DNA from: Acidobacteriaceae bacterium
GTDB taxonomy: Bacteria; Acidobacteriota; Terriglobia; Terriglobales; Acidobacteriaceae
Assembly (NCBI GenBank): GCA_003151435.1
Contig: PLXP01000092.1
Location: forward strand, 1 to 40,866
Length of the DNA: 40,866 nt
Direction of reading: 5' to 3'
A program made the translations under genes and the position numbers. How positions within the stretch are numbered: the stretch's first letter is position 1; every line of letters begins with the position of its first letter. Under the pieces are notes generated by a model. That model was not told the DNA's origin, searched no databases, and worked only from the letters and a program-made list of their open reading frames with translations. Shown one piece after another: positions 7,199-14,540 of the stretch.

Positions 7199-10100
7199 CT
7201 ATGTAGTCAAAGCTGCAAGTTCCGGCCGATACACCCGGTCTTCGTCTGCCGCATCACTTGAGTCTTCATGTCGTTTCGCAATTGACTTTCGCCTCCACAA
7301 CTCATAGACGGCAGGGTAGACAAGAAGCTCGAGGAGGAACGACGAAAAGATTCCGCCCACCATCGGCGCTGCGATTCGTTTCATCACGTCGGATCCAGTG
7401 CCGATTGACCACATCACTGGAAGCAGACCAATGCACGTTGTCGCAAATGTCATGAACTTGGGGCGGAGTCTCTTTGCGGCGCCATACAAGATGGCCTTGC
7501 GCAGATCGGCCACTGTCCTGAGGCAGCCGCGCATCTCCGCCTCTTCATAGGCAAGATCGAGATACAGCAGCATAAAGACACCCGTCTCCGCATCGATGCT
7601 TAGCAGAGCGATGAGACCCACCCACACAGCCACGCTGATGTTGTAGTGCAGGAAATAGAGAGACCAGACAGCGCCGATTGCAGAAAACGGTACGGCAAGA
7701 AGGACAATCATGGTCTTGGTGAACGAGCGGGTGTTGCAATAGATCAGGAGCATAACCAACGCGATGGTTGCGGGCACAACGACTTGCAATCGACGATTCG
7801 CGCGCTCCATTGACTCGCTCTGCCCGCCCCATGAAATCAAATAACCGGGAGGCAGCTTTAACTTCTGTTGCAACACACGATTGGCCTCTGACTTATAACT
7901 ACCCGGGTCGCGGTCTGCTAGATCTATATAGACATAGCCAGTCACAATGCCGTTTTCGTCCCGGATCATCGCCGGCCCGTTTACAGAGTTGATCGCTGCG
8001 AGGTCGCTGATGGGCACCTGGCGATCCCCGCCCGCAGGGACCAGAATCCGTCCCAATGCATCTGTGCTGCTGCGGAAATCGCGCATGTAACGAACGTTTA
8101 CCGGATAACGTGCCGCACCTTCATATACGGTGGATACGTTGTCGCCCCCGATGGCGCTTTGGAGAATTTCCTGCGCCTTGTCCACGCTGATGCCGTAACG
8201 GGCGAGTTCTTCGCGGCGCCATGCGATATCCAGAAAATACCCCTCGTTAGTGCGTTCCGCAAATACACTGCGCATGCCGCGGACCGATGGCAAGATCGCT
8301 TCTATCTCCTTGCCAATTTCTTCAATTCTCTGCGGATCATCCCCTGATATCTTCAATCCTACCGGGGTCCTGATCCCGCTGGTCAACATATCGACGCGGC
8401 CCTTGATCGGCATCGTCCATGCATTACTTACTCCCGGAACCTTTACAGCCGCATTCATTTCGCTGACAAGCTCATCAGATGAGATGGTGTCGGAAGTTAT
8501 GTGCCGGAGAAGTGGCTTCATCCATTCGGAAGCCCAGGACGAATACCACGTATCCACATGCCGCCACTGTGAGCGAGGCTTAAGAGTGATGAGTGTCTCC
8601 AGCATTGACAGCGGCGCCGGATCCGTGGCGGTTTCAGCTCTGCCCGCCTTTCCGAGGACTCGATCGACTTCAGGAAACTGCTTGAGCACCAGGTCGGTCG
8701 ACTGCAACACCCGCTTCGCTTGGGCAATGGAGATTCCCGGCATCGACGTAGGCATGTAGAGAATCGCACCTTCATCCATCGGGGGCATGAATTCAGAACC
8801 CAGACTGAGAAACACCGGGACAGTAACAACCATCAATACTGCCGCGGCACCAAACACAACCCATTTATTGCGAAGGGTCCACGAAACCGCCGGCTCGTAG
8901 ATCCGCATCAGGATGCTGCTGATTGGATTCTTCTCTTCAGGACGGATACGGCCCACGAGCAATGCGTTGGTGAATCTGCAGAGCCACGCTGGACTGAAGT
9001 CGAAGCGCTTCACCCTGGTCAGCAGCAGGCGAAGAGCGGGATCCAGAGTGATGGCCAGAACCGCGGCCACGGCCATCGCCAGCGTCTTGCTGTAGGCCAG
9101 CGGACGGAACATCCGCCCCTCCTGCCCCTCGAGTGTAAGTACAGGCAGGAAGGAGATGGCAATGACCAGCAGAGCAAAGAAGGTGGGACCGGCAACCTCT
9201 TTCACAGCGGACAGTACAACGTCGCGATGTTTCCCTGGACTTCCGTTCTTCTCCCATTGCTCAAGCTTCTTGTGCGTCTGCTCGACGACCACGATCGAAG
9301 CATCGATCAGTTCTCCAAATGCGATCGCCACCCCGGCGAGCGACATCACATTCACGCTGATGCCCATCAGTCGCAAAGGAATGAAGGAAATCAACACGGC
9401 TGCCGGCATGGTAACGAGCGGAATGGCTGCGCTCGGAAAATGCCACAGGAACACGAGAATAATGAGAACCAGTGTGACGACTACTTCAACGATGGTCTCG
9501 TCGACACTGCTGATCGTCCGGTGAATAAGTTCAGAGCGGTCATAGATAGGCACAATCTTGACGCCTGAAGGCAAGCTTGGCTCGATCTCCTTCAGCCGAG
9601 CCTTGACGCGACCGATCACATCAAGAGCGTTTTCCCCACTGCGCATGATCACAATGCCAGAAACCACCTCTCCGGCACCATCAAGATCGGCGACTCCGCG
9701 GCGAAGATCGGGCCCTTCAACCACTTCACCCAGGTCCTTGATTCGTATTGGCGCTCCATCTCCGGCTGTGGCAACAACGATATTCTCGAAATCATGGATG
9801 GAGGTGGCATATCCCCTCCCGCGAACCATGTACTCGGTGCCGCCAAAGTCGAGCAACCGGCCACTGGATTCGTTGTTTCCTTCACGGACGGCACTAACTA
9901 CTTGAGCGATGGTGATTCCGTATCCGCGAAGCCGGTTCGGATCGACATTGACCTGATATTGCCGCGTATATCCACCAATCGGCGCCACATCGGCAACGCC
10001 AGGGACCGATCGCAGGTGGTAGCGAAGATACCAATCCTCATAGGAGCGCAGTTCTGAGAGACTGTGCTGGCCCGTGGTATCAACCACGGCGTATTGAAAC

Positions 10101-10513
10101 ACCCATCCCAGGCTTGTTGCGTCGGGTCCGAGTTCTGTCTTGACACCTTCCGGCAGTCTGCCTAGTACGGTTGACAGATACTCCGTAGTTCGTGAACGCG
10201 CCCAATACAGATCGGTGTTGTCTTCAAAGATCACGTAGACATAGGAGTAACCGAAGTCCGACACGCCGCGCACAGCCTTGACGTGGGGTGCGCCCAGCAT
10301 CGCTGTAACTATGGGATAGGTAACCTGTCTCTCGACTAAGTCCGGGCTGCGATCCCAACGGGACAAGATGATGACCTGCGTTTCTCCCAATTCAGGAAGA
10401 GCATCGAGGCGAGTGTGCTCGATCGACCACCAACCGAAGATGCTTGCAGCCACCACCACGAGCATGACCGCCAGCTTATGGCGAATTGAGAAATCTATGA
10501 CCCGATCGATCAC
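7199..10513 (-). CDS. cusA: CusA/CzcA-family heavy-metal RND efflux pump
   Basis: An inner-membrane proton-driven antiporter of the HME-RND family, 1104 residues, a little longer than the usual 1030-1050. It expels metal ions from periplasm or cytoplasm through a CusB-type adaptor and an outer-membrane channel. Twelve membrane segments are expected. Visible family motifs are the TM4 region GVAIAFGELIDASIVVVEQT with its proton-relay Asp, the porter-loop ATDPAPLSMLETLITLKP, and SIDAETGVFMLLYLDLA near the C-terminus. The GTG at 10513 was preferred to the GTG at 10528: GGAGG lies 8 bases upstream and the product then begins MIDRVIDFSIRHK, as is usual for CusA. Metal specificity (Cu/Ag versus Zn/Co/Cd) is not safely readable; the Cus-like porter motif favours Cu/Ag. 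Confidence 0.93.
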   Translation of the reverse strand: MIDRVIDFSIRHKLAVMLVVVAASIFGWWSIEHTRLDALPELGETQVIILSRWDRSPDLVERQVTYPIVTAMLGAPHVKAVRGVSDFGYSYVYVIFEDNTDLYWARSRTTEYLSTVLGRLPEGVKTELGPDATSLGWVFQYAVVDTTGQHSLSELRSYEDWYLRYHLRSVPGVADVAPIGGYTRQYQVNVDPNRLRGYGITIAQVVSAVREGNNESSGRLLDFGGTEYMVRGRGYATSIHDFENIVVATAGDGAPIRIKDLGEVVEGPDLRRGVADLDGAGEVVSGIVIMRSGENALDVIGRVKARLKEIEPSLPSGVKIVPIYDRSELIHRTISSVDETIVEVVVTLVLIILVFLWHFPSAAIPLVTMPAAVLISFIPLRLMGISVNVMSLAGVAIAFGELIDASIVVVEQTHKKLEQWEKNGSPGKHRDVVLSAVKEVAGPTFFALLVIAISFLPVLTLEGQEGRMFRPLAYSKTLAMAVAAVLAITLDPALRLLLTRVKRFDFSPAWLCRFTNALLVGRIRPEEKNPISSILMRIYEPAVSWTLRNKWVVFGAAAVLMVVTVPVFLSLGSEFMPPMDEGAILYMPTSMPGISIAQAKRVLQSTDLVLKQFPEVDRVLGKAGRAETATDPAPLSMLETLITLKPRSQWRHVDTWYSSWASEWMKPLLRHITSDTISSDELVSEMNAAVKVPGVSNAWTMPIKGRVDMLTSGIRTPVGLKISGDDPQRIEEIGKEIEAILPSVRGMRSVFAERTNEGYFLDIAWRREELARYGISVDKAQEILQSAIGGDNVSTVYEGAARYPVNVRYMRDFRSSTDALGRILVPAGGDRQVPISDLAAINSVNGPAMIRDENGIVTGYVYIDLADRDPGSYKSEANRVLQQKLKLPPGYLISWGGQSESMERANRRLQVVVPATIALVMLLIYCNTRSFTKTMIVLLAVPFSAIGAVWSLYFLHYNISVAVWVGLIALLSIDAETGVFMLLYLDLAYEEAEMRGCLRTVADLRKAILYGAAKRLRPKFMTFATTCIGLLPVMWSIGTGSDVMKRIAAPMVGGIFSSFLLELLVYPAVYELWRRKSIAKRHEDSSDAADEDRVYRPELAALTT

Positions 10514-10630
10514 TGTTGAAGCCTCCACCCAGGCATCTAGTCTCGCCTATCACGGACGAAACGACTTATACAGCGGTCCGCCCTGGCGTCATCTTTCAAG
10601 CCGGCACTACTAACCATCTACTTCCGCAAA

Positions 10631-11935
10631 TCAATTCCCGTGGTGCTCCATCGAGGCGCTCGCCCGCGAGACATCGTCCAGAGGCACTCTGGACTTGGCA
10701 GCTAACTCAAGCCTGCTTTCTGAATCCACCAGGAAAGTGCCGGAGGCGACAACGGTTTCGCCTTCATGCAGTCCTTGCACAATCTGTACTCGGTCATTGA
10801 GCCGCCAACCGGTTTCGACCGTGCGCGATTCAAAATGGCCTGCGTCTGTTTGCACAAAGACTCGTTTCGATAGTCCAGAATCGAGAACCGCGTCGGCTGG
10901 AACGGAGAGACCGGCCGGAAGGGACACAGGCAACTCCACTGTGACAAACATGTTGGGCCGAAGCTTGAAACCCGGATTGTCAGCCTCCAGCCGCATCCTC
11001 AAAGTGCGAGTGGCAAAATCAACTTCAGGCAGAACATGGCTTACCGTGGCTCTGAAACTTTCGTCCGTGTCGGGCAGAGAGGCATGAGCCATAGCACCGG
11101 GAACGAGGGCCCTAGCATCTCTCCCTGATACCTCTGCGATGATCCACACATGACTTAAGTCCGCGATGGTATAGAGGTCAGCCTGCCTTTCGAACCTCAT
11201 CCCTGAAGATATGTTTCTGGATAGGATGAATCCATCTGTCGGCGACACTACATAGATGTCTTCCGGGAGGATGCGACTCTTGCTTATCTCATTAATCTGC
11301 GCGTCACTCATGCCCAGGTTTCGCAGCCTGTCAGCGCGCGCCTGCACGCTGGCGACTCCCTGAGATGTCGGCGAGGCGGCGTTGTCCCGCGACGGATTCT
11401 GCGCAGACGGGGTACGCTCATTGGCGGCTAGATAGCCCCCGGCAACTGAAAGGAACTCCGGAGAATAGACGACCGCCAGGTGCTGGTCCTTCATAACGTG
11501 GTTCCCGACGGCGTCATCGTGGGTCTCTTTGACAAATCCGTCGGTTCCTAAATTGACACGAAAGGTACGTGTCTCGTCGGCTTCAACTCGGGCGAAAATA
11601 CGTATCGTTCCCTGCCCCGAACTCTTCTCAACTTTGACTACCTTGATCCCGTATAACTGCTGGGCCGATTGGTCAATCTCCGCAGCCTCAGAGGTTACGC
11701 CTACACGGGAAGAAAACGACTTTCCGACTTCGGATGAGTAGACAGGGACCAGGTCCATCCCGCAATCCGGCGCGATGCCCGGCTTATTTGAACGATAGGA
11801 TGGATGCATTGGATCCTGATAGTAGAGGATATGACGCGACTCGACTGGCTTTGCCTGATGCCGGACATACCCAAGGGCGAAAGCCGCAATTAATGCCGCC
11901 ATGAGCGGAAGGATATATAACGCTTTCCTAATCAC
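10631..11935 (-). CDS. cusB: CusB-like RND periplasmic adaptor with heavy-metal-binding N-terminus
   Basis: A 434-residue membrane-fusion protein anchored by one N-terminal helix (about 5-24). A heavy-metal-binding domain follows at about 38-67 (YYQDPMHPSY, then APDCGMDLVP), of the type whose usual form is C/Y-P-M-H-P ... C-G-M-x-L. Next come the hairpin/lipoyl and beta-barrel regions of the HlyD/CusB family (GFILSRNISSGMRFERQADL, TLRMRLEADNPGFKLRPNMF). CusB accepts Cu(I)/Ag(I) from a periplasmic chaperone through Met residues and passes it to CusA. The GTG at 11935 was chosen because AGGAGG is 7 bases upstream; a TTG at 11950 overlaps that ribosome binding site. cusA starts 117 bases downstream. 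No CusC/TolC-type channel gene lies in the window, so the channel must be encoded elsewhere. Confidence 0.92.
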   Translation of the reverse strand: MIRKALYILPLMAALIAAFALGYVRHQAKPVESRHILYYQDPMHPSYRSNKPGIAPDCGMDLVPVYSSEVGKSFSSRVGVTSEAAEIDQSAQQLYGIKVVKVEKSSGQGTIRIFARVEADETRTFRVNLGTDGFVKETHDDAVGNHVMKDQHLAVVYSPEFLSVAGGYLAANERTPSAQNPSRDNAASPTSQGVASVQARADRLRNLGMSDAQINEISKSRILPEDIYVVSPTDGFILSRNISSGMRFERQADLYTIADLSHVWIIAEVSGRDARALVPGAMAHASLPDTDESFRATVSHVLPEVDFATRTLRMRLEADNPGFKLRPNMFVTVELPVSLPAGLSVPADAVLDSGLSKRVFVQTDAGHFESRTVETGWRLNDRVQIVQGLHEGETVVASGTFLVDSESRLELAAKSRVPLDDVSRASASMEHHGN

Positions 11936-12070
11936 TCGACACCTCCTCAACTTCTATGCTTAGCCTGGCACGCATCAGGGGGCGGCTCTCCGCCAGATTC
12001 TGGTTCACTCCACGTCTGCGCAAACAGGCAAGAACTAACCGCGGCCGTTCAAGTCTTACGCCCGGATAGC

Positions 12071-12098
12071 CCGCTGTCTTCCGATCGGAAGACAGCGG
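12071..12098. promoter_or_regulatory. Perfect 28-bp palindrome upstream of cusB
   Basis: The arm CCGCTGTCTTCCGA is followed without spacer by its exact complement TCGGAAGACAGCGG. It lies 136 bases upstream of the cusB start. It could be a dimeric operator or, in the mRNA leader, a long stem. There is no U-run on either side, which argues against an intrinsic terminator. Confidence 0.6.
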
Positions 12099-12269
12099 CC
12101 AAGGCGGGAGCAAGCACTCATTGGATAATGCCTATCAGCGACCACGCTACATGGCCGGTTGGAATGAGAACTTGCGCTGGAGCAAGCGAAGAGGCACAAT
12201 CCTTCCGGATCAACTCAAGACCCGTCCCGTTGTCGCGGTCCGGATGCAGGCGTGGCCGGGAGCTGAGCT

Positions 12270-12285
12270 TTTGCTCACAAGCGAA
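12270..12285. promoter_or_regulatory. Dyad TTTGC-N6-GCGAA (site 1)
   Basis: TTTGC-TCACAA-GCGAA has one mismatch to the symmetric form TTTGC-N6-GCAAA. It is the first of three such dyads in the cusB/crp divergent region. Confidence 0.4.
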
Positions 12286-12342
12286 TGAATTGCTCTTTGA
12301 TCTGGGGCAAATACGGACATCTATTGATGGGGCCAACGCGTG

Positions 12343-12358
12343 TTTGCGTCTGAGCAAA
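12343..12358. promoter_or_regulatory. Dyad TTTGC-N6-GCAAA (site 2)
   Basis: TTTGC-GTCTGA-GCAAA has perfect half-sites. Its centre is 73 bases from site 1, close to seven helical turns. The N6 spacing equals that of Crp/Fnr-family operators, and a Crp/Fnr gene starts about 420 bases downstream. Confidence 0.5.
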
Positions 12359-12390
12359 GTTCATTTGTCTCTGACCTGATATTTGCAGTT

Positions 12391-12408
12391 ATTTGCGCTA
12401 CAGCAAAT
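12391..12408. promoter_or_regulatory. Dyad ATTTGC-N6-GCAAAT (site 3)
   Basis: ATTTGC-GCTACA-GCAAAT has perfect six-base half-sites, the longest of the set, and is preceded by another ATTTGC half-site at 12381-12386. Its centre is 49 bases from site 2. Confidence 0.5.
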
Positions 12409-12775
12409 TTGGCGCAGCCTGCCTGAATATTGTTATGCCATGACGATTCCGGCTGAGCTTCGATGGCATTTTCAAGTCGGCAGCAATTAGCAGGCTCGAA
12501 TGAATCGGTCCTCGGGATGAGTACGGAAGCAGGAACCGAAGCAGGCGCACAATAAGCTTGACAGAGGTTCACCTATGCAGTACAGAGTAATCAGGTTAAT
12601 ACCTACCGGTAATTGAACCAGTTTGGGCCATGAGCCCTTTCAGCGACTCTGAGGACGGCTTCCCCTCCCTCCCCCCAACCTCAGAGCCAATGAGTATGTA
12701 AGCGCGCATGTGCGTCGGATTAGTGCGGCACAGCGTGGAACGTGCAGTTTTCAACTCGTTTGCCTTGGGGGTCAC

Positions 12776-13561
12776 ATGACGTCAGCAGCACATCTGCCGG
12801 CGGTTGGTATCGTTCCGCCTGTATTACCGTCAATACGTCGAACTTCACACGAAGTAACCTACACAGACTCCAACATCGCTGAGCGAGTAGTTTTAATCTG
12901 CGCTTCAGCGCTCTTCGCCGGACTTACACATCAACAAGCCAAGGAGATCGCCTCGTGCGCAAAGGCGCGGGTTTTTGCGCGTGACGAGCTCTTGTTCATG
13001 CAAGGTCAACCAGTGCGCAGCCTTGTTCTCATTCAGGCCGGCAGCGTGAAGCACACGCAGCTCAGCCCCAATGGCAACGAGGTTATTCTCTGGATGAGCG
13101 GTCAAGGCGATGCCGTCGGCATAGCTTCGGAAGCACCAACCTGCAGTCACACGTGTTCCGCTCGCGCCATGGAACAATGTAGAACCCTGGCATGGGAATA
13201 CTCGCGCCTTCAGATCTTGGTTGCGGAGTATCCACAGATCAGGAAGAACATCAGCCACATCCTTTCGAACCGATTGAATGAACTCGAGGAACGATTCCGC
13301 GAGGTGGCGACTGAGAAGGTTGCCAAGCGGCTGGCCCAAGCCCTGCTCCGCCTCGTGAAGCAAGTCGGCAAGCAGCACCAAGGAGGAATCCAGGTGTCGC
13401 TCTCACGGGAGGAATTGGCACAAATGACCGGCACGACCCTGTTCACCATCAGCCGTATCTTGTCGAAATGGGGTGAAGAGGGATTTGTTGAGCCGCGAAG
13501 AGAAGCGGTGGTCGTGCGCGATGCTCAGCGACTTGAACAAGTAGGCGACGAAGACTACTAG
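12776..13561 (+). CDS. Crp/Fnr-family transcriptional regulator (copy 2)
   Basis: A 261-residue paralogue of the regulator at 434-1186. The cNMP-binding-type barrel spans about 43-145 (FARDELLFMQGQPVRSLVLI, NEVILWMSGQGDAVG), the dimer helix about 155-195, and the Crp winged helix about 207-250 (SREELAQMTGTTLFTISRIL). The two proteins share the whole recognition helix, so they may compete for the same sites. The barrel contains Cys123, Cys127 and Cys135, spaced differently from copy 1. The start chosen is ATG 12776 with GGGGG upstream; a GTG at 12710 would add 22 residues without support. The large upstream region with TTTGC-N6-GCAAA dyads suggests autoregulation or joint control with the efflux operon. 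The ligand is unknown. Confidence 0.9.
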   Translation: MTSAAHLPAVGIVPPVLPSIRRTSHEVTYTDSNIAERVVLICASALFAGLTHQQAKEIASCAKARVFARDELLFMQGQPVRSLVLIQAGSVKHTQLSPNGNEVILWMSGQGDAVGIASEAPTCSHTCSARAMEQCRTLAWEYSRLQILVAEYPQIRKNISHILSNRLNELEERFREVATEKVAKRLAQALLRLVKQVGKQHQGGIQVSLSREELAQMTGTTLFTISRILSKWGEEGFVEPRREAVVVRDAQRLEQVGDEDY

Positions 13562-13613
13562 ATGGGTGCCTGCGGTCCCGCGAAGCCGACTGTTTCACTT
13601 GTCGCCATGTGTC

Positions 13614-13640
13614 TGGCACGCTTGCAATCCAAGCGTGCCA
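13614..13640 (+). terminator. Hairpin downstream of the second Crp/Fnr gene
   Basis: TGGCACGCTTG-CAATC-CAAGCGTGCCA is a perfect 11-bp stem with a 5-base loop, 53 bases after the stop codon. There is no U-run after it, so it is a candidate 3'-end hairpin and not a textbook intrinsic terminator. Confidence 0.5.
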
Positions 13641-13824
13641 CCCCGCATAAGAACTCGAGTGCATTGACACGATCTGCATTCAGATGCGCGTACGCTCCCG
13701 TAACACATTTTAGGGTAACTAGTCGCTGGCTGGCCGCAACGACACGGTCTTCCCATTGATCTATAGAGAGATGTTGTACCGCTGTAGAGCGTCGGTGGCC
13801 GCGGTGCACAAGAAAGGAACAAAC

Positions 13825-14358
13825 ATGCGCAGGAGACAACTCTGCATAGCTGTGTGCTATTGCCTGTGTGCAGGAACAATACTCGCTTCGGGGGCAACGA
13901 GAAAAGCCGGCTTATGGGAGCTGACAACCACCATCACCTGGCAAAAGTCGCCCTCGATGACGGGGGCCGGCGGAATCCCCGCAAGAGGAGAAACGCGCAC
14001 CACCCAAGTTTGCCTTACTCAGGAGATGATCGACAAGTATGGCGCCTTGCTTCCGCAATCGCGCGGACAATGCACGATTGCCAACAAGGTGATGAAACCT
14101 GGTGGAATGACAGCCGACTGGGTGTGCACAGGCACGATGAGGGGCAAGGGAGCCCTGGAATCCACGTGGTCCGATCTGGAGCACGCCACGGGTAGGGTTC
14201 ACTTTGTGGGGACGGTCTTAGTGGGTTCCGAAAGAAAGCCGATCGAGTGGACAAACGAATCCGTGTCGGTGTTCAAAAGCAGCGATTGCGGCAGCGTGAG
14301 GCCTCCACCCCTACCAGGGGTTGCCGTTGACGCCGGACAGGTTCCTTTAACCAAGTAA
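13825..14358 (+). CDS. Exported DUF3617-family protein
   Basis: A 177-residue protein with a signal peptide (about 1-24, basic MRRRQ then a hydrophobic run ending around ILASG). The DUF3617 core follows: RKAGLWELTT at the start of the domain, TTQVCLTQEMIDKYGALLPQ in the middle, MTADWVCTGTMRGKGALEST, HFVGTVLVGSERKPIEWTNE, and a final DCGSVRP. Conserved cysteines in CLT, GQC, WVCTG and DCG suggest disulfides in the periplasm. The family is common in Acidobacteriota and proteobacteria and its function is unknown. The ATG at 13825 is preceded by AAAGGA 7 bases upstream. It lies upstream of the secretin operon on the same strand, but 182 bases separate them. Confidence 0.85.
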   Translation: MRRRQLCIAVCYCLCAGTILASGATRKAGLWELTTTITWQKSPSMTGAGGIPARGETRTTQVCLTQEMIDKYGALLPQSRGQCTIANKVMKPGGMTADWVCTGTMRGKGALESTWSDLEHATGRVHFVGTVLVGSERKPIEWTNESVSVFKSSDCGSVRPPPLPGVAVDAGQVPLTK

Positions 14359-14498
14359 GTGACTGATCCGCTAACACGCCACAAACGAACCGATCAACCT
14401 GCCACCCAGAGGAACCTGCGTGGACCGTCAACACTTCACGCAGAATATGCGCCCAGATTGACCATGCGCAAGGAACATGCGGGATACCGAAGTGTATG

Positions 14499-14514
14499 TT
14501 TGCTACTTAGCAAT
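14499..14514. promoter_or_regulatory. Dyad TTTGC-N6-GCAAT just upstream of the secretin gene (site 4)
   Basis: TTTGC-TACTTA-GCAAT has one mismatch to TTTGC-N6-GCAAA, the form found three times at 12270-12408. It ends 26 bases before the secretin start codon, where a bound regulator would block transcription or translation. A TTGACC hexamer at 14458-14463 could be the -35 element of a promoter just upstream. Confidence 0.4.
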
Positions 14515-14540
14515 TGATGCACCGAGGCGTTAGAGGCGAA

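Larger units (their letters stand above)
11936..12775. other. 840-base divergent control region between cusB and the second Crp/Fnr gene
   Basis: No convincing gene was found; short frames lack ribosome binding sites and recognisable products. The region contains a perfect 28-bp palindrome (12071-12098) nearer cusB and three dyads of the form TTTGC-N6-GCAAA at 12270-12408. Its size and dyad content suggest control of both divergent transcripts. Confidence 0.55.

Noticed and set aside
12071..12098. Resemblance of the 28-bp palindrome to a sequencing-adapter remnant (shared TCTTCCGATC).
   Set aside because: The flanking bases differ from the common adapter, the repeat is a perfect dyad, and the surrounding sequence is continuous, so contamination is not supported.
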